Shown here: positions 1-7,685 of the stretch, in pieces
Layout of the letters: each line of letters opens with the position of its first letter
How positions within the stretch are numbered: position 1 is the stretch's first letter
DNA from: Shewanella salipaludis
Lineage (GTDB): Bacteria; Pseudomonadota; Gammaproteobacteria; Enterobacterales; Shewanellaceae
NCBI RefSeq assembly: GCF_012911865.1
Contig: NZ_JAAXYH010000005.1
Span: 1 to 64,000, forward strand
Direction of reading: 5' to 3'
DNA: 64,000 nt
Notes under the pieces: model-generated
Database searches by the model: none
Told to the model about the DNA's origin: nothing
The model's input: only the letters and a program-made list of their open reading frames with translations
Position numbers and translations under genes: made by a program

Positions 1-129
1 GCTGCCTCGAGTCGAAACTCCGGGCTGTATGTTGGTCTGGTTTGCTTTGTCATTGTGTCACCTGTTTAAATACAGAAGTGATGATATCACCTCTAATCAG
101 GTGGCCAAATTTAGTATGCCACTACACAC
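1..129. other. Spacer at window edge; possible tail of an upstream gene
   Basis: No complete gene lies here. One plus-strand frame is open from base 1 to a TAA at 67-69 and encodes a hydrophobic tail, so it could be the C-terminus of a membrane protein that starts outside the window, but this cannot be decided. Bases 71-110 hold two overlapping small inverted repeats: GTGAT/ATCAC and then CACCT/AGGTG. They may form a hairpin ahead of the permease gene at 130. No clear Shine-Dalgarno sequence precedes that gene. Confidence 0.3.
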
Positions 130-1677
130 ATGCGTACTATTTTATGGCTGGAGATGAGACATAGGCTACAGAGCCCTCACATCTGGTTGGTATTTTTGGG
201 GGTGATTGCACTTACCTTGTTGCTCTTTCCCAGCCCCTATGCAGGTTATGCGGTAGTGGACATTCAAGGGGCCCGTGGCGTCTATAACTCGGCCTGGATG
301 GGCGCCTCCCTGGCCTTGGTTGGTTCCGCTTTCATGTTCCTCATGGGCTACTACCTGGTCACCGGCACCGTGGAGCATGACAGACACCAGGGGCTACTGC
401 CCTTGATGTTATCTTCGAGGCTCAGCATCAATGGTTATTTGCTGGTTAAATTTTTTTCACATCTATTACTGCTAAATGGCCTGGGAATTACCATGGTTTT
501 GGTCGCCATGTTGCAACAGCTTGTCATGGCTGAGCAGGCTGGGCTGCGGATTGCGGATTATCTCCTGCCCTATCTGGTATTGTTTGAGCCAATACTTGTG
601 CTCGTGGCCAGCATAGCCATCTTGTTTGAGGTTATCCCTAAGCTGGCGAACCAGTATGGCAATCTCGGCTACTTTTTCCTCTGGGCCATGCTGAGTGTGG
701 CCAACATGGGGGGCTTGTCTGCGCATTCGGCCATCACAACACAGATGGCCGCGGCAATCGCTACGCCTGCCGATGTACCTCGGCAGATATCGATAGGTTT
801 TTCAGCCCTGAAACAACAACAACTGACGTTCGAGTGGGGGGGCGCTGTCTATGACAGCAACGTCTGGTTGCCCGTCACGCTGCAGCTGCTGCTGGCGGTT
901 TGCATCATGCTACTGGCGATGTATTTGGCCAATAATGGGTATCACTTGCTGTACCACGCCAGAGATGCGGAAACACCACGAAAGCGCTCAGCCGGGCATC
1001 AAAATCAGTTGGCTTACCGTTGGTTCTTCCTGCTAACCCGGCGCCTCAATTGCGCCTTTCTGCTGCGGGCCGAGCTGGAACTCTTATTCGCCGGTCTGTC
1101 ATCGAGTCTATTGCTTATCTTGTTATCCTTGTCGTTGGCGGCCCTGATATTACCCCTGGCTGCTGTGCAGACAGTGCTGCTGCCGTTGCTTGCCTTGTTG
1201 CCCATGCTGACCCTTTCTCGATTCAGCATCCGCGATGTGTTCTACGGCACCCGGGAGCTTATCGAGTCGAATTGCAGCAAGCTCACCCTTGTCCGGACAC
1301 GTTGGCTGGCTGCAGTGCTGTTCTTGCTCATCTGCAGCTGCGGTTTGCTGCTGCGTTTCATTTTTGAACGGGACTTGCTGGCCGTGTTGCACTTGTTGGC
1401 TTTTATCTTGCTGCTGCCCAGTATGTCTATGCTGCTGGCGGGGGGCTTCCATTGGCGTAAAGGTTTCGAGCTGTTATATCTGCTGTTGTGGGTGGTAGGG
1501 CCGATCAACAAGACGGGTGAGTTAGACTTTATCGGTGTGACCCAGGAACATTTGGCCTTAGGCAACACCTGGTTGGTTGCAACTTGTTGTACTGTTTTGC
1601 TGTTGCTCGTAAAAGGTGAAGGTTTTACGCGGCTACCTTGGCGCTCTGCTGGGACAACAGGAAAGGCTAAGGCGTAA
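130..1677 (+). CDS. ABC-2-type transporter permease-like membrane protein
   Basis: A 515-residue polytopic inner-membrane protein with roughly a dozen hydrophobic segments. It opens with a short cytoplasmic stretch and a helix at about residues 19-35. A conserved-looking loop at about 80-105 (T-V-E-H-D-R-H-Q-G-L-L-P-L-M-L-S-S) resembles the coupling segment of ABC-2 permeases, which reads E-R-E-x-G-T-L-E-x-L-L-x-S in many members. That resemblance is the only basis for the call. The matching ATPase would be expected upstream, outside the window; none lies downstream, where fumC is convergent. The ATG at 130 lacks a recognisable ribosome-binding site. The substrate is unknown. A lantibiotic-type or generic exporter subunit is equally possible. 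Confidence 0.5.
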   Translation: MRTILWLEMRHRLQSPHIWLVFLGVIALTLLLFPSPYAGYAVVDIQGARGVYNSAWMGASLALVGSAFMFLMGYYLVTGTVEHDRHQGLLPLMLSSRLSINGYLLVKFFSHLLLLNGLGITMVLVAMLQQLVMAEQAGLRIADYLLPYLVLFEPILVLVASIAILFEVIPKLANQYGNLGYFFLWAMLSVANMGGLSAHSAITTQMAAAIATPADVPRQISIGFSALKQQQLTFEWGGAVYDSNVWLPVTLQLLLAVCIMLLAMYLANNGYHLLYHARDAETPRKRSAGHQNQLAYRWFFLLTRRLNCAFLLRAELELLFAGLSSSLLLILLSLSLAALILPLAAVQTVLLPLLALLPMLTLSRFSIRDVFYGTRELIESNCSKLTLVRTRWLAAVLFLLICSCGLLLRFIFERDLLAVLHLLAFILLLPSMSMLLAGGFHWRKGFELLYLLLWVVGPINKTGELDFIGVTQEHLALGNTWLVATCCTVLLLLVKGEGFTRLPWRSAGTTGKAKA

Positions 1678-1690
1678 CCTGAGATGAACA

Positions 1691-1726
1691 GGGCTCTGGG
1701 CCTGTGTTGGTCCTGGCCCAGAGCCC
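1691..1726. terminator. Perfect 12-bp inverted repeat between convergent genes
   Basis: The arms at 1691-1702 and 1715-1726 are perfect reverse complements (GGGCTCTGGGCC), with a 12-base loop. The repeat sits between the convergent permease and fumC genes, so a role in ending or protecting both transcripts is likely. There is no T-run after either arm, so it is not a textbook intrinsic terminator. Confidence 0.45.
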
Positions 1727-1774
1727 AGGCTTATTCACTGAGCCGGTGGATTCCGGTCGCTGCTATCTGCCGTA

Positions 1775-3175
1775 CTAGTCAGATAATTTTCCCACCATCT
1801 TGCCGGGATCGACCCAGAGATCGAACTCCTCGGCGCTGACATAACCCAGTGCCAGCGCCACTTCCTTCAGCGAACGCCCCTCCTTGTAGGCCGTCTTGGC
1901 GATCTGCGCCGCCTTCTCATAACCTATGTGGGGATTGAGGCTGGTCACCAGCATCAGTGACTGCGCCAGATAATGCTCTATCCGGGGCAGATTGGGGCTG
2001 ATGCCGACGGCACATTGATCGTTGAAGCTTGCACAGGCGTCGCCCAATAATCTGGCGCTCTGCAGCACATTGGCGGCGATCAGCGGCTTGAAGACATTCA
2101 GCTGGAATTGGCCATTGCTGCCGGCGATGCCCACTGTGACATCGTTGCCCATCACTTGCGCCGCCACCATGGTCAGGGCCTCGCACTGGGTTGGGTTAAC
2201 CTTGCCCGGCATTATGCTGGAACCCGGCTCGTTGTCGGGAATGCATAGCTCACCGATGCCGCAACGGGGACCGCTGGCGAGCATGCGGATGTCGTTGGCG
2301 ATTTTCATCAAGCTAACCGCTAACCGGCGAAAGGCACCGCTGAGTTCGACCATGGCGTCGTGGGCAGACAGGGCCTCAAATTTATTCGGTGCTGTTACGA
2401 AGGGATAGCCTGTGAGCTCGGCGATTTGCTTGGCAACGGCTTCGGCATAGCCTTCGGGGGCATTTAGCCCTGTGCCCACCGCCGTGCCTCCCAGGGCCAG
2501 CTCGCTCACCATGACGAGGGCATGCTTGATGGCACGGATGCCATTGTCCAGTTGCTGCACATAGGCACTCAGTTCCTGCCCCAAGGTGAGCGGGGTCGCA
2601 TCCATGAAGTGGGTGCGGCCTGTCTTGACTATCGTCATTGAGTCCCGTGATTTCTGTGCCAGTGTGTCGCGCAGCTTTTGCACCCCGGGCAGGGTGGTTT
2701 CGACCGTGACGGTGTAAGCCGCGATATGCATGGCGGTGGGAAAGGTGTCGTTGCTGCTTTGACTCTGGTTGACGTCATCGTTGGGATTGAGTTTCTTCTC
2801 CTTGTCACCCAATCGGCCACCGCCGAGTTCCTGTGCCCGCCAGGCGATGACTTCGTTCAGATTCATATTGGTCTGGGTGCCGCTGCCCGTCTGCCAGATG
2901 ACCAGGGGGAATTGCGCATCCAGCTTCCCGGCCAAGATCTCGTCGCATACCCGGGTGATGAGGTCGGTTTTTTCCCGGCTCAGGCCTCCAAGTCGGCAGT
3001 TGGTCAGGGCCGCCGCTTTCTTGAGTTGGGCGAAGGCGTAGATGATTTCAAGCGGCATGCTGGCACTCGGGCCTATGGGGAAATTGGTGCGGCTGCGCTC
3101 CGTCTGGGCCCCCCAATAGACGTCACTCGGAACTCGTACTTCCCCCATGGTGTCGGTTTCGATTCTGTGTGCCAT
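1775..3175 (-). CDS. fumC: Class II fumarate hydratase
   Basis: A 466-residue enzyme that interconverts fumarate and (S)-malate in the TCA cycle, in the cytosol, as an iron-independent homotetramer. The length and whole-protein pattern fit FumC: the N-terminal E-x-D-x-x-G-E-V-R-V-P segment, the [11 protein letters not shown] block near residue 185, and the superfamily signature [11 protein letters not shown] near residue 318, which carries the catalytic serine loop. The ATG start has AAGGAG six bases upstream. The gene is divergent from the RIO kinase gene with a 144-bp spacer and convergent with the permease. Aspartase and argininosuccinate lyase share the signature but differ over the rest of the chain. 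Confidence 0.96.
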   Translation of the reverse strand: MAHRIETDTMGEVRVPSDVYWGAQTERSRTNFPIGPSASMPLEIIYAFAQLKKAAALTNCRLGGLSREKTDLITRVCDEILAGKLDAQFPLVIWQTGSGTQTNMNLNEVIAWRAQELGGGRLGDKEKKLNPNDDVNQSQSSNDTFPTAMHIAAYTVTVETTLPGVQKLRDTLAQKSRDSMTIVKTGRTHFMDATPLTLGQELSAYVQQLDNGIRAIKHALVMVSELALGGTAVGTGLNAPEGYAEAVAKQIAELTGYPFVTAPNKFEALSAHDAMVELSGAFRRLAVSLMKIANDIRMLASGPRCGIGELCIPDNEPGSSIMPGKVNPTQCEALTMVAAQVMGNDVTVGIAGSNGQFQLNVFKPLIAANVLQSARLLGDACASFNDQCAVGISPNLPRIEHYLAQSLMLVTSLNPHIGYEKAAQIAKTAYKEGRSLKEVALALGYVSAEEFDLWVDPGKMVGKLSD

Positions 3176-3319
3176 AAACTGGCTCCTTCTTGCCGTATGT
3201 GTGCCTGTGCTGGGCTTTTCCTTCTTAGCTTAGCCGCGATCTTAGCCCCGGGGGCAGGAATTTGGCCAAGATTTGCCCGCGGTATTCCATCCCGTGGCCA
3301 ACTAAGGTATAAGGGCGCT

Positions 3320-4174
3320 ATGAAAACTCCAAAACGCATCCAACCCTTGGTTGATGAAGGCCTGGTCGATGAAGTCATCAGCCAGCTAATGAGCGGTAAA
3401 GAAGCGACCGTCTATGTCGTCCGTTGTGGCGAGGATATTCGCTGCGCCAAAGTCTATAAAGAGGCCAGCCAGCGTAGCTTTAAGCAGGCGGTACAGTATC
3501 AGGAAGGCCGCAAGGTGCGTAATAGCCGCCGGGCAAGGGCCATGGAGAAGGGCTCCAAGTTTGGCCGGGATCAGCAGGAAGAAGCCTGGCAAAATGCCGA
3601 GGTCGATGCCTTGTATCGCCTGGCCCACGCCGGGGTGCGGGTACCTCAGCCCTATGGCTGTTTCGACGGCGTGCTCCTGATGGAGCTGGTCACAGATGAT
3701 GACGGCAATGTGGCTCCCAGACTCAATGATGTCAGCATGTCGGCAGATACGGCGCGCCGGCATCATGCCCTGGTCATGGGCTACGTCACCCGCATGTTAT
3801 GTGCCGGACTGGTCCATGGCGATCTGTCTGAATTCAACGTGCTGGTCGACAGTGCCGGGCCTGTGATCATCGACCTGCCACAGGCAGTAGACGCGGCGGC
3901 CAACAACCATGCCAAATGGATGCTGGCGCGAGACGTGGACAACATGAGTCAGTATTACGGCAGATATGCCCCCGAGTTGTTGACGACAAAATATGCCAAA
4001 GAGATCTGGGCCTTATACGAAGCGGGCGAGCTGAAACCCGACACCCGCCTCACGGGTGAGTTTGAGGAAGTCTTGCTGGAAGCCGACGTGAACTCTGTGC
4101 TGGAAGAGATCCAGGCCGCCTTCGAAGAGGCTCAGGAGCGCAAACTAAGGCTGCAGGAAATGGAGCTGGAATAG
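3320..4174 (+). CDS. RIO1-family serine protein kinase
   Basis: A 284-residue RIO-type atypical protein kinase. Visible motifs are the nucleotide loop with the STGKEA-like S-G-K-E-A-T-V-Y-V near residue 28, the lysine of C-A-K-V-Y, the catalytic loop H-G-D-L-S-E-F-N (about residues 171-178) and the metal-binding I-I-D-L-P-Q. The last differs from the usual D-x-P-Q only by the inserted leucine. Bacterial members are poorly characterised and their substrate is unknown. The frame stays open far upstream, antisense to fumC, but ATG 3320 has AAGGG four bases before it and begins the homologous region, so the longer form is rejected. The C-terminal 40 residues are acidic and helical. Confidence 0.85.
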   Translation: MKTPKRIQPLVDEGLVDEVISQLMSGKEATVYVVRCGEDIRCAKVYKEASQRSFKQAVQYQEGRKVRNSRRARAMEKGSKFGRDQQEEAWQNAEVDALYRLAHAGVRVPQPYGCFDGVLLMELVTDDDGNVAPRLNDVSMSADTARRHHALVMGYVTRMLCAGLVHGDLSEFNVLVDSAGPVIIDLPQAVDAAANNHAKWMLARDVDNMSQYYGRYAPELLTTKYAKEIWALYEAGELKPDTRLTGEFEEVLLEADVNSVLEEIQAAFEEAQERKLRLQEMELE

Positions 4175-4290
4175 CCGGCAGCTTATGTTGTCGCCGGCCA
4201 TCCCGGGGCGTTGGGGAATGGCACGCCTTCGGCAGCCGAGCGCGCCTCCCGGTCGCGCCCCTTAACCGTTAGCATGCAGTGCCAACATTG

Positions 4291-4530
4291 TCAGCATCTA
4301 TGGCCGGCATTCAGTTCATTGTTGAGTAAGCGGATCTTTTGCTGCAAATGGGCTATTTCTGTCAGCAGCGCCGCCTCTCTTTGCTTTGGCGCCTGCTCAC
4401 TTTCCCTGACCCACAGGTACACTGTCTTGCTCGAGAGGCCGTACTGGCGGGCGACATCCGACAGTAGCCGTCCATCGGCCTTGACCGCTGCTATGACCTT
4501 GAGTCTGATGTTGTTTTCTGTGCTCCCCAT
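4291..4530 (-). CDS. Small HTH protein resembling IS3 transposase OrfA
   Basis: A 79-residue protein with an N-terminal helix-turn-helix of the HTH_Tnp_1 type (R-L-K-V-I-A-A-V, then S-D-V-A-R-Q-Y-G-L-S-S-K-T-V-Y-L-W-V). A C-terminal heptad-like helix (L-L-T-E-I-A-H-L-Q-Q-K-I-R-L-L) is typical of OrfA of IS3/IS911 elements. No OrfB, DDE domain or terminal inverted repeats are nearby. It is therefore either a remnant or a domesticated DNA-binding protein. The ATG at 4530 has AAGGA eight bases upstream; an in-frame GTG at 4620 is a weaker alternative. It lies alone in a large spacer between the RIO kinase and the OmpA-type lipoprotein. Confidence 0.6.
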   Translation of the reverse strand: MGSTENNIRLKVIAAVKADGRLLSDVARQYGLSSKTVYLWVRESEQAPKQREAALLTEIAHLQQKIRLLNNELNAGHRC

Positions 4531-4603
4531 GGCGCTATTCCTTCTTTTAGGCTTGAAATCTATCTGCGGAAATCTGTCTGTCTGACTGTCGGTAAAACGT
4601 CTC

Positions 4604-4699
4604 TCAACGCTGTTCGACATCCCACTGGCTGTAACCCAGGCGGCTGAGGCTGAGCCATTGATGACGACAGGCGTTGAATAAAGAGATCAGATTTTTCAT
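4604..4699 (-). CDS. Possible 31-residue small protein
   Basis: A short frame reading M-K-N-L-I-S-L-F-N-A-C-R-H-Q-W and ending V-E-Q-R. Its ATG has a strong GGGAG seven bases upstream, the best ribosome-binding site in this spacer. It would lie just ahead of the HTH gene on the same strand, so the two could be cotranscribed. No family is recognised. The case rests only on the ribosome-binding site and position, so it could equally be the translated leader of the HTH gene. Confidence 0.3.
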   Translation of the reverse strand: MKNLISLFNACRHQWLSLSRLGYSQWDVEQR

Positions 4700-4877
4700 G
4701 ACTTTCTCCCGGTTGACAGTGATTGTTCTGTGGTTTGGCCCAAGTACATACGACGCGGTTCTGCACTCGTGCAAAAATGTATATGAGAACCTATGTAAGA
4801 AGTATGCCAACTTCTCGCTACGATATTATTTGTTTAAAAACAAATATTTGCTCTATTCCATTGGAGGGTGAGGTAGC

Positions 4878-4916
4878 ATGGGGATAGCAAAAATGGTGCG
4901 CGCCGCACCGTTTTAG
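4878..4916 (+). other. Tiny 12-codon frame overlapping a hairpin
   Basis: ATG at 4878 follows a G-rich stretch (GGAGGGTGAGGT) that could act as a ribosome-binding site. It encodes 12 residues ending A-A-P-F before TAG. Its second half coincides with a stem (AAAATGGTGCG at 4890-4900, CGCACCGTTTT at 4904-4914, three-base loop) followed by only four T residues. The arrangement resembles a leader peptide with a terminator hairpin, but no regulated gene directly follows. Confidence 0.25.
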
Positions 4917-4992
4917 CACCCGAGTCGCCAGTGGATAAGCTGTATCTATACTGAATTCGTGATGATTACCGCTCCGGATGGTCAACAAGCTA

Positions 4993-5020
4993 TTGTGTGT
5001 GCGCCAATAACTTATATACT
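4993..5020 (+). promoter_or_regulatory. Sigma-70-like promoter for the OmpA-type lipoprotein
   Basis: TTGTGT at 4993-4998 and TATACT at 5015-5020 are separated by 16 bases. Start of transcription would fall near 5027, giving a leader of about 90 bases that contains the GGCCATC/GATGGCC hairpin. Confidence 0.45.
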
Positions 5021-5118
5021 TCAGAGCTGATTGTGGCGGCGTATTTTGGTTATCTTATCCGCCCGTTAATCGGCCATCGGTTGGATGGCCAGAAGAAGAA
5101 ACCTTGAGAGGTTCACAT

Positions 5119-5796
5119 ATGACGATGAAATTTCATAAAACGACTCTGATGACACTGTCCTTGGTGTCGGCTGCGTTACTGACTTCGGGCTGCAGCACAG
5201 TCAATCCTTATACCAATGAGCAGCAGACGGCGAAAGCCACCACTGGCGCCCTGATAGGTGCCGTTGCCGGTGCCGCAGTCGGCGTCGCCTCGTCCAGTAA
5301 GAAAGATCGCGGCAAGGGCGCCCTGATAGGTGCGGCATCCGGTGCCGCCGTCGGTGGCGGCATAGGTTATTACATGGATGTGCAGGAAACCAAGCTGCGT
5401 CAGCAGTTGGCGTCGACCGGTGTCAGCGTGACCCGGGATGGCGATAACATAGTGCTGAACATGCCCAACGAAGTGACCTTCGCCGTGGATAAGACAGACT
5501 TGAGCGAAGGGGCCAAGTCTGTGTTGCACTCGGTGGCCTTGGTGGCCAAGGAATACAGCAAGACTCAGCTGAATGTGTTGGGCTATACCGACAGTTCAGG
5601 TTCAGATTCCTATAACCTGCGTCTGTCTCAGGTGCGTGCCAACGAAGTCGGCAGCTATCTGATGCAACAAGGTGTGGCGGCGAACAGGGTACGGACTCAG
5701 GGGATGGGCGAGAGCAATCCTATCGCCTCCAACGGTTCGGCCGCGGGTCGGGCACAGAATCGCAGGGTCGAGATAGTGCTGACACCTACGGGTTAA
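5119..5796 (+). CDS. OmpA-family lipoprotein with glycine-zipper domain (YiaD-like)
   Basis: A 225-residue outer-membrane lipoprotein. The N-terminal signal peptide ends in the lipobox L-T-S-G-C, so the mature protein starts at the lipidated cysteine near residue 26. Two glycine-zipper segments follow (G-A-L-I-G-A-V-A-G-A-A-V-G and G-A-L-I-G-A-A-S-G-A-A-V-G-G-G-I-G). The C-terminal OmpA domain from about residue 110 has the peptidoglycan-binding pattern T-D-S-S-G-S-D-x-Y-N-L-x-L-S-x-x-R-A near residues 157-175 and N-R-R-V-E-I near the end. It probably tethers the outer membrane to the wall. ATG 5119 is preferred over an upstream TTG (5104) because GAGAGG lies seven bases before it. Usual length for YiaD-like proteins. 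Confidence 0.88.
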   Translation: MTMKFHKTTLMTLSLVSAALLTSGCSTVNPYTNEQQTAKATTGALIGAVAGAAVGVASSSKKDRGKGALIGAASGAAVGGGIGYYMDVQETKLRQQLASTGVSVTRDGDNIVLNMPNEVTFAVDKTDLSEGAKSVLHSVALVAKEYSKTQLNVLGYTDSSGSDSYNLRLSQVRANEVGSYLMQQGVAANRVRTQGMGESNPIASNGSAAGRAQNRRVEIVLTPTG

Positions 5797-5823
5797 GCCG
5801 AGGCGTTATCCTGTAGCAGCAAG

Positions 5824-5851
5824 AATAAAACCACCCTGGGGTGGTTTTATT
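5824..5851. terminator. Intrinsic terminator after the lipoprotein gene
   Basis: A perfect 13-bp stem (AATAAAACCACCC with its complement) carries A- and T-rich bases, so it could act in both directions, ending the lipoprotein transcript and perhaps that of mgtE. Confidence 0.85.
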
Positions 5852-5881
5852 GTTTCCGGGGCTTTTTTCCAGAGGCCAGGT

Positions 5882-5946
5882 CTTAAATACCGGGCTTAAA
5901 TGCCTGGCTTAAATACCGGACTTAAATACCTGGCTTGAATACCGCG
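5882..5946. repeat. Five tandem copies of a 13-bp unit
   Basis: Units at 5882, 5895, 5908, 5921 and 5934 follow the pattern CTTAAATACCGGG with one to three changes each. A partial sixth (CTTAAG) starts at 5947. The units tend to alternate between CCGG and CCTGG endings. The array lies just 3' of mgtE, in the spacer shared with the lipoprotein gene. Neither neighbour's product is affected. Confidence 0.85.
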
Positions 5947-5981
5947 CTTAAGCCATGCAGGTTCAGGCATGGCGGGCGAGG

Positions 5982-7346
5982 CTAGTGCATCAGGAACAGG
6001 GTGGCGAGTCCGAGGAAGGCGAACAGGCCGATCACATCCGTGACCGTGGTCAGTACCATGCCACCTGCGAGTGCGGGATCTATGTTGAATTTCTTCAGCA
6101 GCAACGGGATCCCCGCTCCGGCGAAGCCTGCGACCGTCATGTTGATCAACATGGCGCCGCCTATCAGGGCGCCGAGGGCCATATCGTTTTTCCAGAGCCA
6201 GACGGCGACGAAGACCAGCAAAGACCACACCAAACCGTTTAACATGCCTATGGCCAATTCCTTGCCTATCAACCAACGGCTGTTGCTCTGGCCGACATGC
6301 CCCAGGGCTATGCCACGGATCACCAGTGCCAGGGTTTGATTGCCTGCGACACCTCCCATGCTGGGGACTATGGTCATCAGGATGGCTATGGTGGCAAATT
6401 GCTCCAGGGTGCCCTCGAACAGGTTGCTGACCGAGGCGGCGAGCAGGGCGGCGAACAGGTTGATGGTCAACCAGAGCGAACGCCTCAGTGTGCTCTTGAG
6501 TACCGGGCCGAAGGTGTCTGCATCGTCCTCCATCCCGGCCATGCCCATCATGGAATGATCGGCATTCTCACGGATCACATCCACCACATCGTCTATGGTG
6601 ATGCGGCCAAGCAACTTGCCCTGCTCATCGACCACGGGTGCCGATACCCAGTCGTGGCGTTCGAACAGCTGCGCGACTTCGGTATCCCCCATGGCGACGG
6701 GAATGCTCTCAAGCTCGGGATCCATTATGCTGCGCACGCTGGCGGTGGGATCGCAGGTCAGGAGATCTGCCAGCCTGACGCCGCCCAGCACTCTATCCCG
6801 CTTATCGACCACATAGAGAGTGTCTGTGGTATCGGGCAAGGAACCCCGTTGGCGCAAATAGCGCAGTATGACATCCAGGTTGACGTCCGGCCTCAGGGTC
6901 ACAGTATCTGTATTCATTATGCTGCCGGCGGTGTCGTCCGGGTAGGACAGGGCCTGTTCAACCCTGAGCCTGTCCTGGCTGCTCATGGATTGGAGCACGC
7001 GCTTATATAAGGCGTCGGGCAGGCTGCGCAGTATATAGGCCAGATCGTCTGTGTCCATGCCCGCCGTCGCCCTGGCGACGCTCTCCGGGCTCATTTGGCG
7101 AATGAGGTGATCTTTGAGATCTTCTCCCAATGCCTCGAGGATTTCGCCCGTCTGTTGGGTGTCTATCAGCTGCCACAGCACCTGGCGGGTACGCGGCGGC
7201 GAGGATTCGAGAATGAGGGCTATGTCTGATGCCGCCATGTCATGGAGCATATTGCGGACATGGACAAACATGCCGCTGCCTAGGGCCTGATTGAGGCGTG
7301 CTAGCCTCTGGGCTGTGACTTCAGCTTCTATTGCTTCGACAGGCAT
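5982..7346 (-). CDS. mgtE: MgtE-family magnesium transporter
   Basis: A 454-residue Mg2+ channel/transporter of the inner membrane. The order is the standard one: an N-terminal cytosolic helical domain with the E-I-L-E-A-L and D-D-L-A-Y-I-L-R-S-L-P repeats (residues 1-125), two CBS domains (about 130-255, with D-T-A-G-S-I-M-N and I-D-D-V-V-D-V-I), then five transmembrane helices. The conserved pore segment P-S-M-G-G-V-A-G-N-Q-T lies near residue 330. The cytosolic part senses Mg2+ and gates the pore in characterised homologues. ATG has GAGGG upstream. It lies 63 bp after ptsO on the same strand and may share its transcript. No Mg2+ riboswitch fits in that short gap. Confidence 0.95.
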   Translation of the reverse strand: MPVEAIEAEVTAQRLARLNQALGSGMFVHVRNMLHDMAASDIALILESSPPRTRQVLWQLIDTQQTGEILEALGEDLKDHLIRQMSPESVARATAGMDTDDLAYILRSLPDALYKRVLQSMSSQDRLRVEQALSYPDDTAGSIMNTDTVTLRPDVNLDVILRYLRQRGSLPDTTDTLYVVDKRDRVLGGVRLADLLTCDPTASVRSIMDPELESIPVAMGDTEVAQLFERHDWVSAPVVDEQGKLLGRITIDDVVDVIRENADHSMMGMAGMEDDADTFGPVLKSTLRRSLWLTINLFAALLAASVSNLFEGTLEQFATIAILMTIVPSMGGVAGNQTLALVIRGIALGHVGQSNSRWLIGKELAIGMLNGLVWSLLVFVAVWLWKNDMALGALIGGAMLINMTVAGFAGAGIPLLLKKFNIDPALAGGMVLTTVTDVIGLFAFLGLATLFLMH

Positions 7347-7409
7347 GGGTCCCTCGGTGGCTCAATGCGGCGCTATCTTAGGCCTGCTATCTTTGACTCG
7401 TAGGAAAGG

Positions 7410-7685
7410 TTAGCTGGCTTCGTCGAACTTGGCGTCTATCAGGGCGCAGATGGCGTCCAGTGCCGCCTCGGCATCTTTGCCTTCGGCCTTGATGGTAATG
7501 CGTTTCCCCATACCGGTTTCCAGCATCAGGAGTCCGAGCACGCTGGCGGCCGAGGCCTGTTTATCCCCTTGAATGAGGGTGATGCTGGCATCGAAATCCG
7601 ACGCCAAGATTGCAAGCTTAGTGGCGGCCCTGGCGTGCAGCCCCAGTTTATTGCAGATGGTGACCTGACGTTCAAGCTTTGGCAT
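7410..7685 (-). CDS. ptsO: Phosphocarrier protein NPr (HPr-like)
   Basis: A 91-residue HPr-fold phosphocarrier of the nitrogen phosphotransferase system. It relays phosphate from EI-Ntr (PtsP) to EIIA-Ntr (PtsN). The active-site histidine is His17 in G-L-H-A-R-A-A, and the second conserved block [10 protein letters not shown] is at about residues 46-55. Its first 14 bases overlap the 3' end of rapZ, so translation is probably coupled. The ptsN-rapZ-ptsO order downstream of rpoN identifies it as NPr rather than the sugar-PTS HPr. Confidence 0.93.
   Translation of the reverse strand: MPKLERQVTICNKLGLHARAATKLAILASDFDASITLIQGDKQASAASVLGLLMLETGMGKRITIKAEGKDAEAALDAICALIDAKFDEAS

Larger units (their letters stand above)
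4700..5118. other. Repeat-rich regulatory spacer upstream of the OmpA-type lipoprotein
   Basis: About 420 bases without a convincing long gene. It contains an inverted repeat AGAAGT/ACTTCT at 4798-4815, a perfect 8-bp inverted repeat ATTTGTTT/AAACAAAT at 4828-4845, a hairpin at 4890-4914 and a second hairpin GGCCATC/GATGGCC at about 5072-5090. A sigma-70-like promoter at 4993-5020 faces the lipoprotein gene. The AT-rich half (4765-4860) could hold the promoter of the minus-strand HTH gene, but no clear -35/-10 pair was found there. Confidence 0.5.

Noticed and set aside
2678..3319. Long upstream extension of the RIO kinase frame
   Set aside because: It is antisense to fumC, lacks kinase similarity, and the internal ATG at 3320 has a ribosome-binding site.
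4219..4234. Sigma-54-like GG-N10-GC sequence (TGGCACG...CGGCA)
   Set aside because: The -12 element is poor (CGGCA for TTGCA), and no plus-strand gene follows for about 900 bases; the nearest gene is on the other strand.
4560..4766. 68-codon minus-strand frame ending R-Q-T-D-F-R-R, briefly considered as a DUF1127 protein
   Set aside because: The match is only a few residues, and the frame overlaps a better supported start in another frame.
7347..7409. Mg2+ riboswitch for mgtE
   Set aside because: The gap of 63 bases is too short for a known Mg2+-sensing RNA and mgtE seems to be read from the ptsO transcript.
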